This document shows, one piece after another, positions 57,401-64,000 of a DNA stretch of 64,000 bases. Positions within the stretch are counted from its first letter, which is position 1; each line of letters opens with the position of its first letter. Both the position numbers and the translations under genes were made by a program. The DNA is taken from the NCBI RefSeq assembly GCF_011397635.1, contig NC_064756.1, positions 21,506,907 to 21,570,906 on the forward strand. The letters run 5' to 3'. The notes beneath the pieces were generated by a model. It was not told the origin of the DNA, searched no databases, and saw nothing but the letters and a program-made list of their open reading frames with translations. This stretch comes from Epinephelus fuscoguttatus. Lineage: Eukaryota; Chordata; Actinopteri; Perciformes; Serranidae.

Positions 57401-58591
57401 ATCAGCAGATCAGCAAGTGTGTATTTATCTGTATCTCGGCACATTTGGCCTTAAACCATTTGTTATGACTGTTTAAATGATCCCTGAAATGTTGCTCTGC
57501 TTGTTATGACTAAATAAGGAGTCAGAGTTGCACTTTATTTTGCATTCCACATTTTCTTCTTTTATGCATCACCACTGATTAATATCTCAATTGTTGTGTA
57601 TAACAGAGCTGTAAACCAGCAGAAATTAACACTTGTGTGTAAGCTGGTAACAACAGGTGTTTGGTTCTGTCAGTAACAGGATGAGGCTAGCTGCTCTGAA
57701 TCACCATCTAATTTCCTCCTTAGGTGAGGTTAGTCCACTGGGAATATCTGCTATGTGGGTCAAGGAGGCGAATTACAAAATGATTGATTTAATTGCCATA
57801 ATTAAAGTTTTTTAAGGTTGTTTTATAAGTGAACCCATTATTAAATCTGTAATGCCCTGAAATAAAATAAAATAAAATAAAAATTAAAATAAAATGGAAT
57901 TTAATAAAATGAAATACAAAAGTAAAATAAAATAAAATAAAAATGAAAAATAGAATAAAGTTGATAAATAAATAGAAAGCTAAATTTAATAAATGAGTCC
58001 CAACTGTGTGCATTTAAACATATTTTGGATTGTTTTACCAAAATAATCCATACAATATTAATTCCAGTATCTTTAACTAACTGATTAATTAATTTTGTCG
58101 ACTAGTTGAATGCCTTATGCAGTATTTTCTACGTTTCCATACTTATGGTGTACAGTTACCATTTTTGTGAGTCATAATCTGCATGCGTTTACATTTTTTC
58201 CCAATCCTATTCATGGTATATGACACTATTTGCTGGCAAAAAAAACAACAACAAAAACAATAAATAAAATAAAATAAAAAATAAAATAAATGCAAATTAA
58301 AATAAACAATAAAAAAAATCTATTAAAAGAAAAGACAAAAGTAAAAAGCTTAACTTTATAGTAAAACCAGTCCCTTTAAAGCAGCATAAAATACATTTCC
58401 AAAATGTATTGCATACTGAAACTTGTTACATTTCTATTAAACAGGGGAAACTTAAAGGAATTTAACAATGTAAACAATAAAAAGATTCCAGAAATACAGA
58501 ATTTCCCCAGAACTGGTCCCACCTTTTGCACTTTCCCATCCACATCCAGGTAAATGGTTTTGGGGGCATAGGAGGAGGAGCTGGAGCCCAT
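41376..58591 (-). CDS. pde9a: cGMP-specific 3',5'-phosphodiesterase 9A; 17 firm exons plus 1 proposed
   Basis: The enzyme hydrolyses cGMP to GMP with very high affinity. Exons joined from 58591 to 49856 give 503 residues, all with GT/AG borders and matching phases; a proposed exon 18 adds 16 residues for 519. An N-terminal regulatory part (1-186) starts [11 protein letters not shown] and includes a helical segment (about 88-158). The catalytic domain (about 187-503) has the PDE signature H253-N-x-x-H257, the H293-D294 pair, D403 and the nucleotide-gripping Q454 and F457. Human PDE9A2 has these at 252, 256, 292, 293, 402, 453 and 456, a constant offset of one, so no exon is missing or mis-spliced up to that point. 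The 60-residue segment of the long human isoform is absent. The C-terminus is uncertain. Confidence 0.95.
41427..43440. other. Part of the last pde9a intron, no feature
   Basis: Unique-looking DNA. It contains a TG microsatellite (42411-42449) and a short CTAGA tandem (about 42612-42630), and no coding segment I can support. Confidence 0.5.
42411..42449. repeat. TG microsatellite
   Basis: About 18 TG units with one interruption (GTAGTG) near the left end. Confidence 0.9.
43470..43776. repeat. Tandem repeat unit, left part (split by a transposon)
   Basis: Contains CCTAAACCTAACC twice, a GTTGAGTACGTAGCTTTACG block, and the block TGTGCTCATGGGA..GAAAGT..GTAAGGAACAAACA..ACAGGACTT..GAAACCAAG..TTGAGTTTATTTAA. 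The same order of blocks recurs at 49299-49740. The unit is about 350 bp once the inserted element is removed. Confidence 0.85.
44952..45659 (+). CDS. LINE ORF1 protein, coiled coil plus RNA-binding-like region
   Basis: 235 residues, intact. Residues about 5-75 are a charged coiled coil with heptad leucines ([29 protein letters not shown]). A globular part follows with [10 protein letters not shown], a spacer, then [19 protein letters not shown] and [20 protein letters not shown]. This is the organisation of ORF1 proteins that coat LINE RNA as trimers and help strand exchange. It ends about 100 bases before ORF2, with a poly-T tract between. Confidence 0.88.
   Translation: MMKRNMATKKLSEDMEEVKKSLNFMSEELSKVVKQQVGLLELIDEVRQLKAVIKEKDRKIEELERRVDDLEQYTRMEDLVISGLETNHYSYARITAGDKEGEDAPRGEKLLLEQQVIKFFNDKDILLDSNNISACHTIPQKQNKRPTIIIKFVNRKHKIELLKLAKKLKGTGVYVNEHLTKRNTEIARQARLLKKEKRIQDTWTRNCKVFIRLNGIPEQAKVIAVRDIKDLERYK
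45757..47988 (+). CDS. LINE ORF2: AP endonuclease and reverse transcriptase (frameshifted at the end)
   Basis: 743 residues in frame. The apurinic-type endonuclease (about 50-275) has [26 protein letters not shown] and SDHLPVF. The reverse transcriptase (about 545-743) has [53 protein letters not shown] and the catalytic FADD. The frame stops right after [13 protein letters not shown], where the thumb should follow. The protein nicks the target and copies the RNA from the nick. Three single-base changes in the next 115 bases separate it from its C-terminal part. Confidence 0.9.
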   Translation: MGMIMCEHTKLKSFDFQDHRFYELENGIDPDIHFYQNVNMTCEYYSEEELNTKMKGFSLIHFNSRSLYSNFTKIKDYLKQFQEKFTVVAISETWLSDDKELEDGLEGYEMFWQNRVNRRGGGVAIFVVLGFKCKVISNMTAVIDDLMECLTIEIKVERAKNISISCIYRTPGSCIDHFNTKILEILEKHKEKVTFVCGDFNIDLLKSNDHKKTAEFIDTMFSFGFYPLILKPSRITKDSATLIDNIFVNITDGNINSGLLVTDVSDHLPVFAVLERNNKFNFPEKIQTHYLGRVKTPEAIAALKTGLANHDWHEVYVEDTNDAYNAFLDTFMTLYDRYCPVKKFTQNSKNRRKSWLTKGLEKACKKKNKLYMEFLKHRTKEKEDNYKKYRNRLTSIMRCQKKMYYEQLFQKYKRNIKATWSVLNKVIKNHNDRCFPTNIVKSDNSVTEDIESMVNEFNDYFVNVGPNLAKEIPLIGGKDETFNLTLNKCNTMFLGGVCESDILEVVKEFKSKKSTDCNDLNMSLIKEVIFCVLEPLTYICNKSFQTGIFPDKMKIAKVIPIYKNGDKQFVSNYRPVSLLPQFSKILEKLFVKRLDSYIEKYDLLNDHQYGFRSNRSTSLAVMEFVENIATVVDNKQFGVGVFIDLCKAFDTIDHSLLLQKCERYGIRGIAQLWLRSYLNNRFQYVSIDDIKSHLKHVNCGVPQGSVLGPKLFILYINDICTVSDTLKYVVFADDTNLFCSGGT
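48063..48767 (+). pseudogene. LINE ORF2 C-terminal segment, out of frame with the rest
   Basis: From about [10 protein letters not shown] onward (the first residues are out of the natural frame) this is the thumb and C-terminal domain: [44 protein letters not shown] and VYNLKGL. The bridge 47989-48096 changes frame three times, so the element cannot make a complete ORF2 protein as given. Confidence 0.88.
49299..49740. repeat. Tandem repeat units, right part, including an empty insertion site
   Basis: Continues the unit cut at 43776, then repeats it: TGTGCTCATGGGA at about 49530, GTAAGCAACAAACA, ACAGGACTT, GAAACCAAG, TTGAGTTATTTTAAGGTACT at 49654-49673, then CCTAAACCTAGCC. The TTAA at about 49663 is the intact counterpart of the piggyBac-type insertion site. 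Confidence 0.82.
49819..49838. repeat. ATAG tetranucleotide microsatellite
   Basis: Five ATAG units only 17 bases beyond the donor of pde9a exon 17. Confidence 0.9.
49856..49951 (-). CDS. pde9a: pde9a exon 17 (residues 472-503)
   Basis: Begins [20 protein letters not shown] and ends KQIDDAMTE, before donor GAG|GTAGAA. If the donor were not used, the frame would run 15 more codons through a TAGA microsatellite to a stop at about 49808. Confidence 0.95.
50037..50165 (-). CDS. pde9a: pde9a exon 16 (residues 429-471), nucleotide pocket
   Basis: Reads [20 protein letters not shown] and [21 protein letters not shown]454 and F457 form the purine clamp that binds the cGMP base in this family. Confidence 0.96.
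50328..50432 (-). CDS. pde9a: pde9a exon 15 (residues 394-428), metal-site aspartate
   Basis: Reads [20 protein letters not shown] then [16 protein letters not shown]403 corresponds to the metal ligand D402 of human PDE9A2. Confidence 0.96.
50682..50795 (-). CDS. pde9a: pde9a exon 14 (residues 356-393)
   Basis: Reads [20 protein letters not shown] and later [12 protein letters not shown]. Two donors overlap: TGT|GTATGT at 50681 keeps phase 0 into exon 15 and is used here; the one two bases earlier would shift the frame. Confidence 0.93.
50867..51374. mobile_element. Inverted-repeat element filling pde9a intron 13
   Basis: The left end AAAGAACAGTGTGTTAGATTTAG and the right end CTAAATCCTACACACTGAACC are inverted. 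Related copies lie at 25125-25378 and 36950-37120. It is non-coding and about 508 bp, in an intron of 666 bp. Confidence 0.85.
51462..51618 (-). CDS. pde9a: pde9a exon 13 (residues 303-355)
   Basis: The longest exon. Motifs [20 protein letters not shown] and [11 protein letters not shown] are nearly identical to human PDE9A. The following intron is largely one inserted element. Confidence 0.96.
51897..51979 (-). CDS. pde9a: pde9a exon 12 (residues 276-303), HD pair
   Basis: Carries [15 protein letters not shown], with H293 and D294 binding the two catalytic metal ions. Donor ACAC|GTAAGA. Confidence 0.96.
52101..52205 (-). CDS. pde9a: pde9a exon 11 (residues 241-275), metal-site histidines
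   Basis: Carries [18 protein letters not shown]253 is the expected proton donor and H257 a metal ligand of the class I PDE signature. Thirty-five whole codons. Confidence 0.96.
52410..52496 (-). CDS. pde9a: pde9a exon 10 (residues 212-240)
   Basis: Begins [19 protein letters not shown] and ends TLKRWL. Phase 0 on both sides. Confidence 0.95.
52592..52666 (-). CDS. pde9a: pde9a exon 9 (residues 187-211)
   Basis: Twenty-five codons: [19 protein letters not shown] then HWEHNE. This opens the catalytic domain. Confidence 0.95.
52757..52838 (-). CDS. pde9a: pde9a exon 8 (residues 159-186)
   Basis: Reads [20 protein letters not shown] then DVPNYPK, leading into the catalytic domain. Acceptor AATTCAG, donor GAAG|GTACGT. 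Confidence 0.95.
52930..53961. mobile_element. Inverted-repeat element in pde9a intron 7, outer of a nested pair
   Basis: The left end GCCCAGACACACCGAACCAAC matches the complement of the right end, GTTGGCATGGTGTGTCAGGGC, with few mismatches. The interior is interrupted by the 53003-53473 element. With that and its duplication removed it is about 550 bp. It is non-coding; the class is uncertain because no clear target duplication is visible. Confidence 0.75.
53003..53473. mobile_element. hAT-like non-autonomous element with an exact 8-bp duplication
   Basis: The inverted ends share TTCTCACTCCGA. The 8-bp sequence ACCTTGCC stands directly on both sides (52995-53002 and 53474-53481), the target length typical of hAT transposons. 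There is no transposase. A diverged, oppositely oriented copy lies at 27729-28259. Confidence 0.88.
53982..54069 (-). CDS. pde9a: pde9a exon 7 (residues 130-159)
   Basis: Begins [19 protein letters not shown] and ends SRGGS. The donor CAG|GTGAAA lies only 20 bases from the edge of a transposable element in the following intron. Confidence 0.93.
54216..54286 (-). CDS. pde9a: pde9a exon 6 (residues 106-130)
   Basis: Reads [20 protein letters not shown] and RVE, a charged helical segment conserved with human. Donor GAAC|GTAAGT. Confidence 0.93.
54548..54602 (-). CDS. pde9a: pde9a exon 5 (residues 88-106)
   Basis: Reads [18 protein letters not shown]. Acceptor TGTCTGCAG, donor GCAG|GTAACG. Only 167 bp of intron separates it from exon 4. 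Confidence 0.93.
54770..54813 (-). CDS. pde9a: pde9a exon 4 (residues 73-88)
   Basis: A 44-base exon reading [14 protein letters not shown], matching the human YKVRPVAIKQLSAG block. Bordered by CTCACAG and GGAG|GTAAGC. It joins straight to the exon 5 helix without the extra segment of the human long form. Confidence 0.92.
55770..55847 (-). CDS. pde9a: pde9a exon 3 (residues 47-73)
   Basis: Reads [20 protein letters not shown] and PTNSP. The acceptor CTCCCTGCAG is strong; the donor AAA|GTAATA is acceptable. The DPTMP block is conserved in vertebrate PDE9A. Confidence 0.92.
55848..56690 (-). other. pde9a intron 2, no further feature
   Basis: An 843-bp intron with no recognisable repeat edge or exon. 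Confidence 0.7.
56691..56761 (-). CDS. pde9a: pde9a exon 2 (residues 24-47)
   Basis: Encodes [20 protein letters not shown] and the start of NIPR. Donor CCAG|GTTTGT, acceptor CATAG. Ends with two bases of arginine 47. Confidence 0.93.
56762..58522 (-). other. pde9a intron 1
   Basis: A 1.8 kb intron. Its upstream half is rich in A-rich pentanucleotide repeats; otherwise nothing is recognisable. Confidence 0.7.
57857..57960. repeat. AAAATA-type low-complexity tandem repeat
   Basis: Runs of (AAATA)n with interruptions, continuing in weaker form at about 58263-58340, within pde9a intron 1. Confidence 0.85.
58523..58591 (-). CDS. pde9a: pde9a exon 1, coding part (residues 1-23)
   Basis: Starts at the ATG complementary to 58591-58589, within GTCAACATGG (A at -3, good start context), and ends DVDGKVQK before donor AAAG|GTGGGA. 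Human PDE9A also begins MGSxSSSYxPK. A good acceptor-like CTGGCTCATCAG near 58660 suggests the 5' untranslated region may begin in another exon. Confidence 0.93.
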
Positions 58592-58699
58592 GTTGACCTC
58601 CCTCTCCTCTCTTACACGCCCGCAGAGACTCTGGCTCGAAGCCCCGATAAACAAACCTGATGAGCCAGAAACAAACAAGAGGAGAAACACGTTCTTTTT

Positions 58700-58722
58700 C
58701 ACACACACACACACACACACAC
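58700..58722. repeat. CA microsatellite
   Basis: About eleven CA units, just upstream of pde9a exon 1. Confidence 0.9.
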
Positions 58723-59969
58723 AACTGCATACATTCATGCAGATACAGCCGAGTGTATACACTAATGCATGACTTAGGATAGGAAAGCATCAGCAACAGG
58801 TGAGAATGCTCAGTTTTTGTCAACAAATTTGATACAGCATAATTCTAAATTTCTTTGCCGTTGCCAGTCTTCACTTTTAAAGAAAGAAAAATAAAGAAGG
58901 AATACAAAGACAAAACATTACCATGGAAAATGTATAAAACCTTAGAAATAAACCAACCATTTACATGTATTATTTTACATAACACAGCCAGTTTTAACAA
59001 TACAATCAATTTTTTTTCTTTCAATAAAACAAAAGACATAATTACACAGGTAATACAGTTTTATATAAATTTATATTTAAATATCACAGTCAAATTAACT
59101 ATTGAAAAGGATCAGCACTCACAGTGTCAGCGACGCAGCTTCCCCTGTGGAGATGGGAGGTAATGTCCCAGGTGCCAAGGATGCAGCTGACTCACATACG
59201 GACACAAACACATGCAAAAGGAGAGCCACAGAGGAGGAGACAGAGGATGTGAGTGACGGAGAAGGTGAGGAAGGGTATGTGTGAGGGAGCCAGAGGGGTA
59301 TGGAGTACTATGACTATAACAGGCACTCTTGCCTGTTGCCAGGGGACAGTTACTATGGAGAGAACAAAAAGACAACCCTAATGTCTTAAGTGGTGGAGGG
59401 CTTTCACCTGCACTGGTTGCACACTTCTTATCGTAGTCTGATTCACTCTATCTCAGAGGGGGGCAGCAGAAACATACAAGCAATATGACTTAATCTGAGA
59501 ATAAAGTGTTTACTGCACAGCTATCTGATTGAAACCTGGTTAGAAAATTACATTATGGCTGTGCTCTGTTAAAAAGAACAATTATTATTGACCTAAAAGG
59601 CACACAGTGTACGCTGACTACTGATTAAAGCTCTCAACGATACATGGAAAATGTGATGTTATCAGGGGGACTCCACTTCTGACCAAGGGGGGCCTAATTT
59701 CAAGTGAGGCTTTGTTCTTTCTGTCAGCCACTGAGCCGCATGAGTGCTGAACTGCATGTGCATAGTACATGCTGAACGACTGTATTTGTGTTTGTGGTTT
59801 GTTTTCTATGCACGTGTGTGTGTGATGCCTCCCCAGACCACTCATCCACTCCATCATTGAGAAGCAGCCTACAGATGGTTTTGTCAGACAAGTTCAGCAG
59901 ACACTTAAGATGATTTTGAAGTACATTTTATTTTTAGGAACAATCTCTAATTGATGCATATAATTTCAT

Positions 59970-60150
59970 GTCATGGTGATTTTATTTTTATAGCCCATTT
60001 TATAGCCCTTGATTTATCTTGAGGGTCTTTACAATCTGTACACTGTCCATCTTTAGACCCTTAATCAGAAAATAAATCACAAAAACTCCCTCAAGGAAAA
60101 AAGGGAGAAACCTCAGGAAGAGCAACAGCAGAGGGGTCCCTCAACAGATG
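59970..60150 (-). mobile_element. Decayed LINE 3' end, related to 35648-36577
   Basis: On the minus strand it reads GTTGCTCTTCCTGAGGTTTC, then a GGGAGTTTTT block, GGGCTATAAAA and AATAAAAT, the same order as in the 36.4 kb element but strongly diverged and without a tail. Confidence 0.65.
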
Positions 60151-60819
60151 CTGTGGAGGAAGTATTAGTTCATGTTCATGTCATCATCACCCATCATTCA
60201 AAATACACACAAGTAAAAGTCCTGAATTCAAAATCCCACTTCAGTAAAAGTGAAAAAGCATTATGAGCAAAATGCACCTACTAACAGTGTTAAAATAAAA
60301 TATGTTTTATGCAGTAAAATGACCCATGTAACTGATGTATGATTATAAATAACAATAAAATGTAATGCAGATGCTTTAATATATAAGGAGCTTTTCCCTG
60401 TTGCAGCTGGTCAAGACAGAGCTAGACCAAGACAAATCTGAGGGGTCATAATGTGACTAATGTGAAAGAAAAGAGGAATAAACCATACAAATTTGTATTA
60501 TCTCTTTAGATGCTTCTCTGATCTTTGCTTTTTTTTTTGTTATGAAAAATTGGACAATTTGACCACTTTGGGACTAAAAGAGACATTAAAAGGGGAAATG
60601 TCTCTTCAGTGGAACTGCAGCAACTCAAAGACATCTGAAACATGAAACCTAGACACTGCTTTTTGTGAGGTGTCTCAAGGTCACAGAAATCAGGAACCAC
60701 TGGTGTAGTATTCAAAATTTGCATTATGTATACTTTTATCATACTTTTCATTTGTTTTAATGTAAATCTAAACAGTAATTGGCATCTATGGTTGTTAAAT
60801 AAATGCAGTGCGAGCGGCA

Positions 60820-61000
60820 AATTCAAAAGCTGAAAAATGAAGTCGGCACCAAGTGGCAGAAACTGCAGTTCCTCAAATGGTCACTTGAGGCTGGCTCCAG
60901 AGGCGAGTCAATCCCCGTAGACCAAAATGACCAACTTTACAGCAAAAATCAATATGTGTACAGCCTGGTACAAAGAACGGTTCTGGTCTCTATAGCTAAT
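60820..61000. repeat. Probable dispersed fish repeat
   Basis: A block from AATTCAAAAGCTGAAAAATG through CCTCAAATGGTCACTTGAGG to GACCAACTTTACAGC and CAGCCTGGTACAAA. I recall this wording from repeats in many fish genomes. No ends can be paired here. It contains the perfect palindrome CCTCAAATGGTCACTTGAGG-like arm (CCTCAA / TTGAGG). Confidence 0.5.
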
Positions 61001-61073
61001 ATCTCTCTTTATGACATCTGTATGGGGATGATTTTTAAAATAAGTCACCAATTTGCATTTTATTAAGACTATG

Positions 61074-61386
61074 GGGGTGATCACACAGAAATGAGATGCT
61101 AGAGACGCTTCAAAGACGCATAAAACGCTGGAAGAGCTTATTCAATGTGCGCTAGCTACTGGCTTCTGACACTCAAAAAGTTTGTAAGTAAATAACTAAC
61201 TCTAAGTATTTTAACTTTTCAGCGTCTACGTCTAGCATGAACAAAAACGCGCGTCTAAAAAGACACCGGAAAAACACCTATCTAAAAAGACACTTGAATG
61301 CCGGTCAGACGCGCTGTATCATAGGAAAACAATGGTTTTACTGGCGTCACGTTTTTAGCATTGCATCTCGGTGTGATTGCTCCCTT
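61074..61386. mobile_element. Short inverted-repeat element (GGGTGATCACAC ends)
   Basis: The left end GGGGTGATCACACAGAAATG and the right end CATCTCGGTGTGATTGCTCCC are inverted with a few mismatches. About 310 bp, with repeated GACGC motifs, non-coding. Confidence 0.75.
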
Positions 61387-61657
61387 AAAGTCATGTAAAA
61401 TTAAGGGTGGGCTGTGTTGAGTGACATGCTATCTGCCGGTAGTGTCCTCGGCTTCTCAGTCAGAACCACCCCTCGCTGTTCCACAGCTTTAAACCTTGAT
61501 CAAATATGATCACTTCCAGCTTGGGGTGTGCTGTCCCTTAAAATAAATAAAGTACACAGTATATAATATTAAGTAAATATTAAGTGTAATTAGAAGAATT
61601 TGGGGTAAAATGTAACAGTGGGTAAAAACTGTCCATCAGAGACGACATCATGCAACT

Positions 61658-61690
61658 ATTTTATTTTATTTTATTTTATTTTATTTCATT
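61658..61690. repeat. TTTTA microsatellite
   Basis: About six TTTTA units. Confidence 0.9.
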
Positions 61691-62513
61691 TTTTGCTCCA
61701 TTGACCTCCATAAAGATCAAAGTCAGCATTCTACTGGAGGACTACCTGCTACTGACTACTGACCTAGACACAAAAAAGGCAAGGTAAGAGCTTTCCAACA
61801 ATAAAGTCACCCTCCTATACTGGGAATTTCAAATCAACAGGCTGGTGTGAACAAGGACATCAGCAACAAAGCTCAACCAGGCAAGAGGAGGAGGAGGTAA
61901 TTAATTAGAGAAGGAGAGCATCATACATGGTCCCTTTTCAACACATAGGACACCTTCTCCCCGCACACATGCACATACACACGTATTGCAGATGTGATCC
62001 TGCTCCCCAGAGTCTAATTACTGCCAAGCCTTCCAAGCTCCTCTGCCATGCTGGAGGAGAGGTGGATCATGATGGGATAGACTCTATGACTAATAAAAAC
62101 GTGACTTAGAAATAGACTGAAAGCAATTTCCAAGCTCAATAAAAATCTCCCACTTTCATTATCTGTGGACATTTAATTTTCTACTTACTGTAAGCTACGA
62201 ATAATTATGCACATGTTTGTGTGCTTGTTCATCTGTGCTTGTGTGTGCCCGAGATGCTGTATGCGTATTCATGAGTCTGTGTGCCAAGGAATAAATTGTG
62301 TTTCCAATAGAACAAAGACGGCAAAGCTCAGATCAAAACATGCGGATCTGATGTGCTTATGTAACCACAAGACTCATCACACCTTCCGTAACGGAAGACA
62401 CATTTCAGGATAAAAGCAAAAAATAAAATCATGCAGATTTTCATGACAAAAGGCGTCCAGCTGGACCTCTGAAGGGAGCACATTATCCTGATAATAGTGA
62501 TGGACCAGGCCAC

Positions 62514-62515
<2 letters not shown>

Positions 62516-62559
<44 letters not shown>
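62516..62559. repeat. TG microsatellite
   Basis: Twenty-two uninterrupted TG units. Confidence 0.95.
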
Positions 62560-62560
<1 letters not shown>

Positions 62561-62938
62561 ATTAATACACTTCTTTACAAGCTTGTACCTCACAACCATT
62601 CAGCACATCTTTTAATCTTTAATCTGTCTGGTCTTTTTATTCCATGCTCCCTCACAGTGTTTTTATGCAATGGAAAAAACAACTGAGGATAAAATGAACC
62701 CATATTAAGTAATCACTTCCCTCATGCATAGATACAGCTGCCTAAAGCCATTTGCTTATTTTCAGGAACACACACACATCAGGGAGAGCCTCTTCTTAGA
62801 AAACCAGACTGACCACACATCGTTGACTTAAAGCCTCCTCTTAAAGTTGATTAGCTCACATTATCTATATTTATTTATATCTTTTATTCATGATTTAGAT
62901 AGAACTGTGAGTTCAAGCACAGCCTGACCCTCACTGAC

Positions 62939-63009
62939 CTTCGAATGTGAAGTAACAGAAGCGCAAGAGGCACTTTGTCATCAGTCAACCACTTGTTCTT
63001 GGATGCCGT
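62939..63009 (-). CDS. Possible exon of an unidentified gene or upstream pde9a exon
   Basis: A 71-base minus-strand segment is bordered by an acceptor (CCCCTTTTGCTTTAAAG) and a donor (CGAAG|GTCAGT). It is open in only one frame, reading TASKNKWLTDDKVPLALLLL then HIR. I do not recognise it and no partner exon is known. Splice-like borders of this quality also occur by chance. Confidence 0.2.
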
Positions 63010-63847
63010 CTTTAAAGCAAAAGGGGCAAAACAATGATGACATGTTCATAGCATGAAACATAACTTTGCACAATATGTCACCAACATATCATATGTCAGC
63101 TGCTACATCTTATGGATTAAAAGTGGTAAAGGTAAAATATATTTTCAAGTAAATCACTTCCTGACAAGTGTGCATTGAAATAAAGGATTCAAAGAAATGT
63201 GTGGGTGACACCTAATGGACAAGACGGGAATTACACTCATACTCCATAATGGCAGATCCCACTCAGCCTCAGGTTTCTCAGAATGTAAAGCATTTCTACT
63301 TTGTTAAAAAAAAGTGTTTGTGGTGGAGAATGTGACAACATTGATGACAAACCGCAAACTATTTGAACTGCTTTTATTACCTTAGGTTATAGGATGACCT
63401 AATGGTGAATAAGAATACACTTTGTGGTTTAATTGTTCAAAACAAAAACAAAAACAAAACAAAAAAAAGACCTGACCCAAACTATTAACTTACATATGTA
63501 CAGGTACTTATCAAAATCTCCCAAGATATTCATAATTCAAGAAGCAAAATATATACCAGAGGTGGAAAATCTTCACTGTCTCAGCATCATTTCCATGATC
63601 TACTACATGCTGGTGGACAGAATATAAATTTTCACATGACTTCAAAAAACTACAGGGATACTGTGCATAGCCATAGAGACATCGATGATAAATAATGGCA
63701 TATGAAGAGTTAGCTGACAGTGAACTCATCTCTTATCCTAGTGCATCAAATCCATCACCCTTGTGGCAGGATATAACAGAAGACCAACAAACTACACATG
63801 ACTTTACATATCACAGAATGAAAACATACATTCGAGCTGTTGTCACT

Positions 63848-64000
63848 GCTGTGATGGACAGTGAGTCTGATCACAAGGGTCGGGACACTCTGCCTCTACA
63901 GGCAGGTGGCTGGCGGGGATGCCTACTGGCGGACGGACCTTTCTTATCGGGCTGAAGCTGCGTGGAGATGAACCAGGGGAGTGAGCAGGTGAGCGGAGGG
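63848..64000 (-). CDS. Possible coding segment at the right edge
   Basis: A GC-richer patch is open on the minus strand from the window edge to a TGA near 63846. It includes a Pro/Ser-rich run SPAHSPGSSPRSFSPIRKVR followed by PPVGIPASH. A plus-strand reading also has splice-like borders (CTCTACAG at 63901, GAGCAG|GTGAGC near 63988) but stops in all three frames. The gene is not identified. Confidence 0.2.

Larger units (their letters stand above)
58592..62938. other. Upstream region of pde9a, repeats only
   Basis: No gene can be supported. The 70 or so bases above the pde9a ATG are presumably 5' untranslated sequence. A 22-base segment at about 59129-59150 on the minus strand has splice-like borders (CCACAG, and GTGAGT after it) but no other support. 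Confidence 0.5.

Noticed and set aside
58376-58826. Two long minus-strand frames (128 and 124 codons) over pde9a exon 1
   Set aside because: Only the [11 protein letters not shown] segment is real; the rest is intron and upstream DNA read through, including the CA repeat.

Overview
The window is teleost fish genomic DNA. It is AT-rich, has long introns and many microsatellites, and is full of fish-type repeats: a Tc1 element, a CR1/L2-type LINE, a tRNA-derived SINE, several short non-autonomous DNA elements and a piggyBac-type element. The two recognisable genes have orthologues in all vertebrates. The species cannot be named from sequence alone.

Two host genes lie head-to-tail on the minus strand. 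(1) oaf ('out at first' homologue): 4 coding exons between 18530 and 4680 encode 273 aa, the length I know for human OAF. A second poly(A) signal lies at 3025-3030. (2) pde9a (cGMP-specific phosphodiesterase 9A): 17 exons fitted base by base between 58591 and 49856 encode 503 aa in one continuous frame with GT/AG junctions. All catalytic residues sit at the human PDE9A2 position plus one. A terminal exon is proposed less surely at 41376-41426. The roughly 20 kb between the genes shows no gene I can recognise.

Layout: 1-830, a possible promoter and first exon pointing off the left edge. 835-887, telomere-like repeats. 1095-1315, a degenerate minisatellite. 1318-2912, a dead Tc1 element with long inverted repeats and a TA duplication. 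3005-18530, oaf with an 11.5 kb first intron. 19600-40180, intergenic DNA with a SINE, at least seven short DNA-transposon relics and a truncated LINE end. 40.8-58.6 kb, pde9a. 58.6-64 kb, upstream DNA with more repeats and two weak exon candidates.

The most informative structure is transposon nesting. In the last pde9a intron a LINE of about 4.3 kb lies inside a piggyBac-type element flanked by TTAA. That element lies inside a repeat unit of about 350 bp whose neighbouring copy preserves the empty TTAA site. In intron 7 a hAT-like element with an exact 8-bp duplication lies inside another inverted-repeat element, which ends 20 bp from a splice donor. At 34.5-35.5 kb a third nested pair can be dated by an uninterrupted, inverted copy at 39.7-40.2 kb. 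I did not find a novel gene system. The unexplained items are the pde9a 3' end, the left-edge and right-edge exon candidates, and a short Myb-like reading frame shared by two mobile-element copies.
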